In this document: positions 58,897 through 64,000 of the stretch, piece by piece
Position numbering within the stretch: the stretch's first letter is position 1
Layout of the letters: every line of letters starts with the position of its first letter
Assembly (NCBI GenBank): GCA_021613335.1
Contig: JAJTWR010000299.1
Location: 4,189,501-4,253,500, forward strand
Direction: 5' to 3'
DNA: 64,000 nt
Origin: Whitmania pigra
Lineage: Eukaryota > Annelida > Clitellata > Hirudinida > Haemopidae
Position numbers and translations under genes: made by a program
The notes under the pieces: model-generated
Seen by the model: only the letters and a program-made list of their open reading frames with translations
What the model was told of the DNA's origin: nothing
Database searches by the model: none

Positions 58897-61800
58897 ATGT
58901 GTTCGTGGTGGATTTTGTATTCTTTTATACCGATTCTTATTGGGATAACTCTTACGCAATATAAAAGCGATATATTAAAGCTAATTCGTCATCAAATTTT
59001 CAGTGGTATGGGCTTACAATTAAGTTTAACGTAGTTCAGTAAAATGGTTAAGTTATTTGTTTTGAGTTAACTTTTGCTATTTTGCAGATTCTCACGTATG
59101 GGATGTAGTTGTTTATGTTCCTTCTGCAAGAGGTCATTTCAAAGAAAGAGAGATTATCAGGAAGACATGGTGGTATTACGTTCGGACAAACAAAGCCCTA
59201 AGTTTGAGGTTTGATTTTTATAAAGAATTAGGGACATCATTCGCCCCTGATTTTTCTAATGTAGTATGTTGATTATATGGCTGAATGAAAAACTTGAGTT
59301 CATTGAGATTCTTGGAGATTTTGGAAAGGTTGAATGGAGTGGTTTGCCTACCTCAATAGATGAAATTGTATCCCTGTAAGAATAATAATATGGATTATAG
59401 GGTGCCATTTGCATAGCCTTAGAGGGACTTAAGATTAAATATAAGCTGGTAGATATTTGCTACAATTTTTATTGTTTTTTTTCTTGTGCAATGTGACGGA
59501 AAATTCTAGGTAATTTGAATTTCATATTTATTAATATCACAAAACAAATCTTTTCAGAGCTACAATGAAATTTGTTGTTGGTAACCAGGCTTGTCCTATA
59601 AATGGTGAAGATCTGAAAGATGCTTTTTCTTGTGAGGAATGGAAATGGCCAGATCTATCCTATGGTAAATTAACTACATTGACTATTTTGTAAATTTTAG
59701 TACTTAATATTAGCTTTTTAGTATGAACATTATTTAAATAATACCATGGAACCATTTTGTAAATTTTAATATTTAATATTAGCTTTTTAGTATGAACATT
59801 ATTTAAATAATACCATGGAACCCACTTATCTTGGCCTCGCTTAACTTGACAACCCTATTAAGTCAACATTTTTGAAGTGGAACTGACAAAATCTCTCTTT
59901 GTCTTAGACTTTTCTCATCGGTTATGTCGATTCAGAACCCTAACAAATCGAGCACAAAAGAGTGCTGAATTCACCACTTCACGTCAGTTATCTTGATCCC
60001 CTTGACTTTGAAGTGGAACCACCAAATTCCCATTTTGTTGGTAACATGCTATAGCAATTCTGTTTATTCGTTCTGTAGACACAAAATGTCTGTAGATGTT
60101 AAGAGAAAACTGGATAATCAGTCAGTAGAGAAAAAGTATGAAATCATACTGCAAAACAAGAAACTAAACTGACAGACCTTTGTTGTCAATAGACATTTCA
60201 GCAAACACCATTTCAGAATGGAAAAGGAAGACCAAAATGATAAAGCAAATTAGAAGTCTGTCTTTGATCCAGCAAGAAAAAAACTTATAGTGGCTGAGCA
60301 CAATGATGTCGATGATGCAGTGCTTCATTGATTCACAATTTCGCAAGTAACAAACCTTCCTGTCAATGAGGGATGTTGTGCAATCTTTGTGTTTGCAATA
60401 TAGGAAAATATAATTAAAATGTTTTGTATCGAGAATCGAGGGTGGTTCTTATTACGAATTGGTAAATCTCTGCTGTTAGTTTACACATGATTTTGTTGTT
60501 AGCAAACATATTGATGTTATCAATATCAAATATCAATTGCTATTGTGTAAAAAAAACCAGTACTCATTAGTGCATGTCCACAACAAAAAATCAAGTTTTC
60601 AGTTAACAAAAACTAAGCAACATCTGAATCAATTAACTCGTATTTGGAATAGAATTTAACAAATTGACAAGTATCATTGTTATTTAAAATAAGATTGTCA
60701 CATTATTTTGTCATGTGATGACTTAAGCTGAAAACAAAGGTTCATGTAATCTTTTCATGCATTTCAAGCATTTTTATTTTTTGCAACATTCTATTGCCCA
60801 TAGTATTGTATCAATAAGTCGCTTCACCTCCTTCCTCAATGAATGTGACTTGTCACCTTTTCTTGTTAATACTGACTGAACCTCTCATTTCTTTTCTCAA
60901 TGTTTTGATATTTGATAGTGGGCAGGTAAGAGGCTTCGGTCCTCTACCCACTTAATAAAAATAAATAAATAAATTAAAAAAATGCTCTTCAAGTCACTTT
61001 AAATGTACTGAGATAAATGGCCATTATTTTAAAATCTTTTAGATCATTGTTGAAAAAAAATTTCTTCATGGCTTAGTTATAAATCATGGTGTTATTATTT
61101 TTTATCACTATTTTATTTTAGTGGATAAGTCCTAATTTCAAAAAAAAAATGTTATTATTAACATTTTTAGCTGTTTGACCTGATTTGATATAAATGAGAG
61201 ATGTTTGCTTCAGAGATGTTTGTATTGATATTTTTGACATTGTAATTCTATTACAACTTTAATAATTGCTGATTTAAAGTACTTTTAAAACCATTATTTT
61301 CACATTGCAACTTGAAATTGTTAAACAAATTTGTTGGAGTTTCATGTGATAAAATTTGTTAATTTTTAGTAAACAACAGAACAAGAAGAGCTGTAGACAT
61401 TGAATTGATGAATGATTCAGAAGTACAAGATTCGGTTTATTCTGTGCAGTCACTTAAGTTTATAGTTGAGTCTTATTTATTTCATGGTAAAGGTGCATAT
61501 TTATTACAATAATTTTAAGACGTGTTGTAAACAATTTAATTGGTCAGGTTCATCATCCGGTTGTGTTGATGAAATTGGGGATCCATGACAGCTGTCGAGC
61601 TTCACTAACTTCTGTGAGGCTTCGAGAGGCCACCACATCTGTAAGTGATTTTATTGTATGAAAGCTGTGAATATTAAAGATTTAATATGATTTATTAATA
61701 ATTTATTGTTCTAATTGCTCATTTAGAAAGAAATTGTACATGTGTCTTTTGATGCAAAACCAGAATTGATGAAGTCATGGACATTGTCCCCCAAAGATCG

Positions 61801-62696
61801 AGATGAGAAGTTCTATTACAAGAGCATTCATCCACCCTACATCCTTCCAAAAGTTGTATTTTTATTATCATAGAAGTCACATATTACACATTTAATGAGA
61901 TTTTTGGTTGAGTTGTTTAGATATGGCAAAACATAGTGTGAGCCAATGTGGCAGGCATGCAGGTTGGCTGAATGGATTACATTCCTACATAAGATGGTAA
62001 TATCAATGGTGTCATGTTTGAAACCCAACCTTGTGCTACAAGCCCTCCTTGGGAAGAAGTGCTATAGTATAAATAGTTACACGAAACTCATCTGATGCTG
62101 TGCTACCTAAACTAGGTTCAAATTACAAAATGACATAATGCTTTTAAATTTAAGTAAATGTAAGAAATTAAAGTGCAGCATTAATAGATTTTGGCTGTAA
62201 TATCATTTTGCAATAATTTACTTAATTTACAATATATCAGCTATCAAGCTCAAATAAATCTGCTATTTAGCAATTGTCAACCATTTGTTTGAAGAACTTA
62301 GAACACCACTTCTTTGTGCAAATGATAGTTCTATCTTTAGTGCAACATCTTATTTTAGATGAATAATGCTCAAAAGATGTAAGACACATTTCTTGCAAAT
62401 GTATTTAGATTATAAGTGATTATTACAGGGTTTTAGAGGGGAGATTATTCTGGACAACCTAGAATCTGGAAGTTCAAAGTGTAATTTTGCCAGTTGGAAT
62501 TTTCCTTGGAAGACATCATTAAACTCCTGGGATGTTATTGAATTTCTGGAGGTGAAATATATTTTGAAAACTGAATCATTCAAGCTATTAGATTATTTAA
62601 TGCAGGAAGACAAAATCCCTTCGAACCATCAAGTGGAGGAAGATTCTTGGAAAGGCAGACCTGTTCATCTCTTCAACTTTCTTTTCATCATCCATG
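58897..62696 (+). CDS. B3GALNT2: B3GALNT2, beta-1,3-N-acetylgalactosaminyltransferase 2 (N-terminal part)
   Basis: This GT31 type II membrane enzyme adds beta-1,3-GalNAc to GlcNAc, notably on the O-mannosyl glycan of alpha-dystroglycan, in the ER/Golgi. Exons are 58897..59005, 59088..59208, 59558..59664, 61370..61464, 61548..61640, 61727..61852, 62429..62551 and 62606..62696. All phases agree and the frame is still open at the end. Exon 1 gives a signal anchor, MCSWWILYSFIPILIGITL. Then follow WDVVVYVPSARGHFKEREII, RKTWW, a KFVVGN block, HHPVVLMKLGIHDS, FYYKSIHPPYILPKGFRGEI and a region matching the domain before the catalytic core. The DxD catalytic part is not in the window; I saw no later exon up to 64000. 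The donor at 61464 (ATA/GTTGAG) was chosen to keep phase and family alignment. Confidence 0.85.
59685..59822. repeat. 69-bp tandem duplication in B3GALNT2 intron 3
   Basis: 59685..59753 and 59754..59822 are adjacent copies, starting ATTTTGTAAATTTTA and ending ACCATGGAACC, with two differences seen by eye. Confidence 0.92.
59815..60420 (+). pseudogene. Tigger/pogo-like DNA transposon remnant (CENP-B-type N-terminus)
   Basis: The coding part starts at ATG 60089: MSVDVKRKLDNQSVEKKYEI, then a broken helix-turn-helix region (HFSKHHFRMEKED), a FDPARKKLIVAEHNDVDDAV block, and TISQVTNLPVNEG. This follows the CENP-B HTH order of Tigger/pogo transposases. Stop codons interrupt it at least three times. 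The preceding stretch (CTTATCTTGGCCTCGCTTAA) resembles a Tigger terminal repeat. No DDE domain or right end was found. Confidence 0.75.
61955..62075 (+). mobile_element. tRNA-derived SINE in B3GALNT2 intron
   Basis: It has CAGGTTGGCTGAATGG (box A), TGTTTGAAACCCAACC (box B) and CCTTGGGAAGAAGTGCTATA in the tail. It is of the same subfamily as the element at 19476..19600, inserted in the intron between exons 61727..61852 and 62429..62551. Confidence 0.7.
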
Positions 62697-64000
62697 GTTT
62701 GTGGCAGCTATCATAGCTGATTAATAGCCTATATAATGCCATAAGTAAGACATAATATTTAATTACTTGTTAGCAAGATAGATTTTGATGTGCTAATGCG
62801 CAACTTCGACTTCAAAAGTTTGTCAACATATACCTGATTATCTTTGCCATTCAGAGCCTGTGTTCTTTTTGTATGTCAATTGTACATACTTGTTTTAGTG
62901 GTCTCAAGGACCCTTCAGTTTGATGTTTAATAAAATAAATAAATAAATAATAACCATTCTTAAAATATTTGTAGATCATGATTGAACATTGATTGAACTA
63001 TCCAGAATGACATTCTGTGAGATTCAAAATTTGTGAATTTAAGTAAAATGTAGGGATAGAAGATGTTTTAACTGTAAAAGTTGAGGTGCATGAATTTCTG
63101 TCCATTAGGGTGCCACTGAAATGCATGGTAAAAATTAAAATTAAAATACAACTTTTTCGTTGTCCCATCCCACGAAAGTTTTCAGTTTGACTCCAGTGTC
63201 ATCATTTAATCATGGGGCTATAGCACAGATGAAATATTGTAGCAGTTGTAGCAGTTGTGCATGGGCCACTTCAGGCCTGCTACCAGTTGTCATGTGGACC
63301 TCACAAGAAAATTGAAAGTGTCGGTCTTTTAGTCAGTTTTCATGAGGTTGTGAATGAACAGTATGCAGCACTGATATCTCTGCCAAAAATTTAGTAAAGA
63401 ATTCCTTGACTGTCTTTTTTGATACTGTCATATTTTGTTTTGTTAAATGCCAAGTTCTTTGATCTCATAAGTATTGAAACGTACTCCATAGATCAGGATA
63501 CTAGTAATGAGCATTACTGCAGTAGCCACCTTAGAGAAGCTTAGGTTTATTGAAAGTCATCATCAAATGTTTTAGTCCCAATTCATGATTGAAACACCAG
63601 TTTCTTGTGCCCAAAAGTCAATCATTGTTAGAAAAACTTTGCAATGACTGAAATAAGCCATACAAAATGCAATGTTATGCTTAGAAACTTTTGAGCACAT
63701 TGACTTCTTAATGCAATTTTTAATATACTTTATTTAGATTTTGGTTGCTTTAAAATGTTGTGCTTTACTTTAAAAAGAAACACACCCTGTTGGGGGGACG
63801 GGGGTGAAAGCAATCAATTTTTGAACTTGTATCAAATTGCAAAAGGATTTTCATTGGCACCAAGTTATGTTCACAACTTAGCTTGGGTACCCATAACAGC
63901 CCTTGGGAATGGGAGTTACATCACTAAGTATTTCCATGCATATAACTGTGGCTCACAGTTTTAAAATATTTTTTTTTTGCTTTTCCAATACCACCCTGAC
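62697..64000. other. B3GALNT2 intron or beyond, no exon seen
   Basis: The B3GALNT2 frame is open at the 62696 donor, so this is probably intron. It contains (AAAT)n-type runs at about 62929..62950. The open frame at 63755..63964 has no family resemblance and no matching phase or acceptor. Confidence 0.5.

Noticed and set aside
61370..61486. B3GALNT2 exon ending at 61486
   Set aside because: That donor leaves phase 1 while the next exon starts in phase 0; the donor at 61464 keeps frame and family alignment.
63755..63964. Additional B3GALNT2 exon near the right edge
   Set aside because: No acceptor in the needed phase and no resemblance to the GT31 catalytic domain.

Overview
The window is nuclear DNA of an invertebrate animal. 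It is AT-rich, has spliced genes with GT-AG introns, and carries many transposons. No bacterial, organellar, rRNA or tRNA gene was found. Many introns are only about 55-70 nt, next to TE-filled introns of up to 9 kb. That mix, and a phase-1 immunoglobulin gene with its signal peptide in a separate first exon, would suit a tunicate or another marine deuterostome, but no marker here fixes the species.

Five protein-coding genes could be rebuilt exon by exon, and all exon phases agree in every model. From left to right they are: (1) the 3' part of DHCR24, sterol delta-24 reductase (+, 2..2027); (2) a short complete ZC3H3-like CCCH zinc-finger gene, convergent with it (-, 3156..4922); (3) a gene for a type I membrane protein with three Ig-like domains (+, 13573..30053), which I cannot assign to a known orthologue; (4) a complete 30-exon MED13, the Mediator CDK8-module subunit (-, 32713..46390); (5) the 5' part of B3GALNT2, a GT31 glycosyltransferase (+, 58897..62696, continuing past the window).

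Most of the rest is mobile DNA. It includes five hAT-type insertions whose 8-bp target duplications can still be read: a 3.1-kb element with a broken transposase, three shorter non-autonomous elements, and a 57-bp miniature. There are three further decayed hAT transposase fragments. A 1.1-kb fold-back element has arms made of about 17 short tandem units each and is flanked by a perfect 9-bp duplication. Three R2-like retrotransposon remnants lie outside rDNA, two of them head to head. There are also three L2/CR1-like reverse transcriptase fragments, a Tigger/pogo remnant, tRNA-derived SINEs, and a dispersed repeat I could not classify. Simple repeats are large: two (ATT/TAA)n tracts and a 1.36-kb tetranucleotide array just downstream of MED13 that drifts from GATA to GCTC.

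The five genes show no common pathway; they are unrelated neighbours. I found no operon, CRISPR array or defence system. The most distinctive items are the unassigned Ig-domain receptor, the fold-back element, the G(A/C)T(A/C) array, and the head-to-head R2-like pair. All exon models come from reading by eye and have no transcript support.
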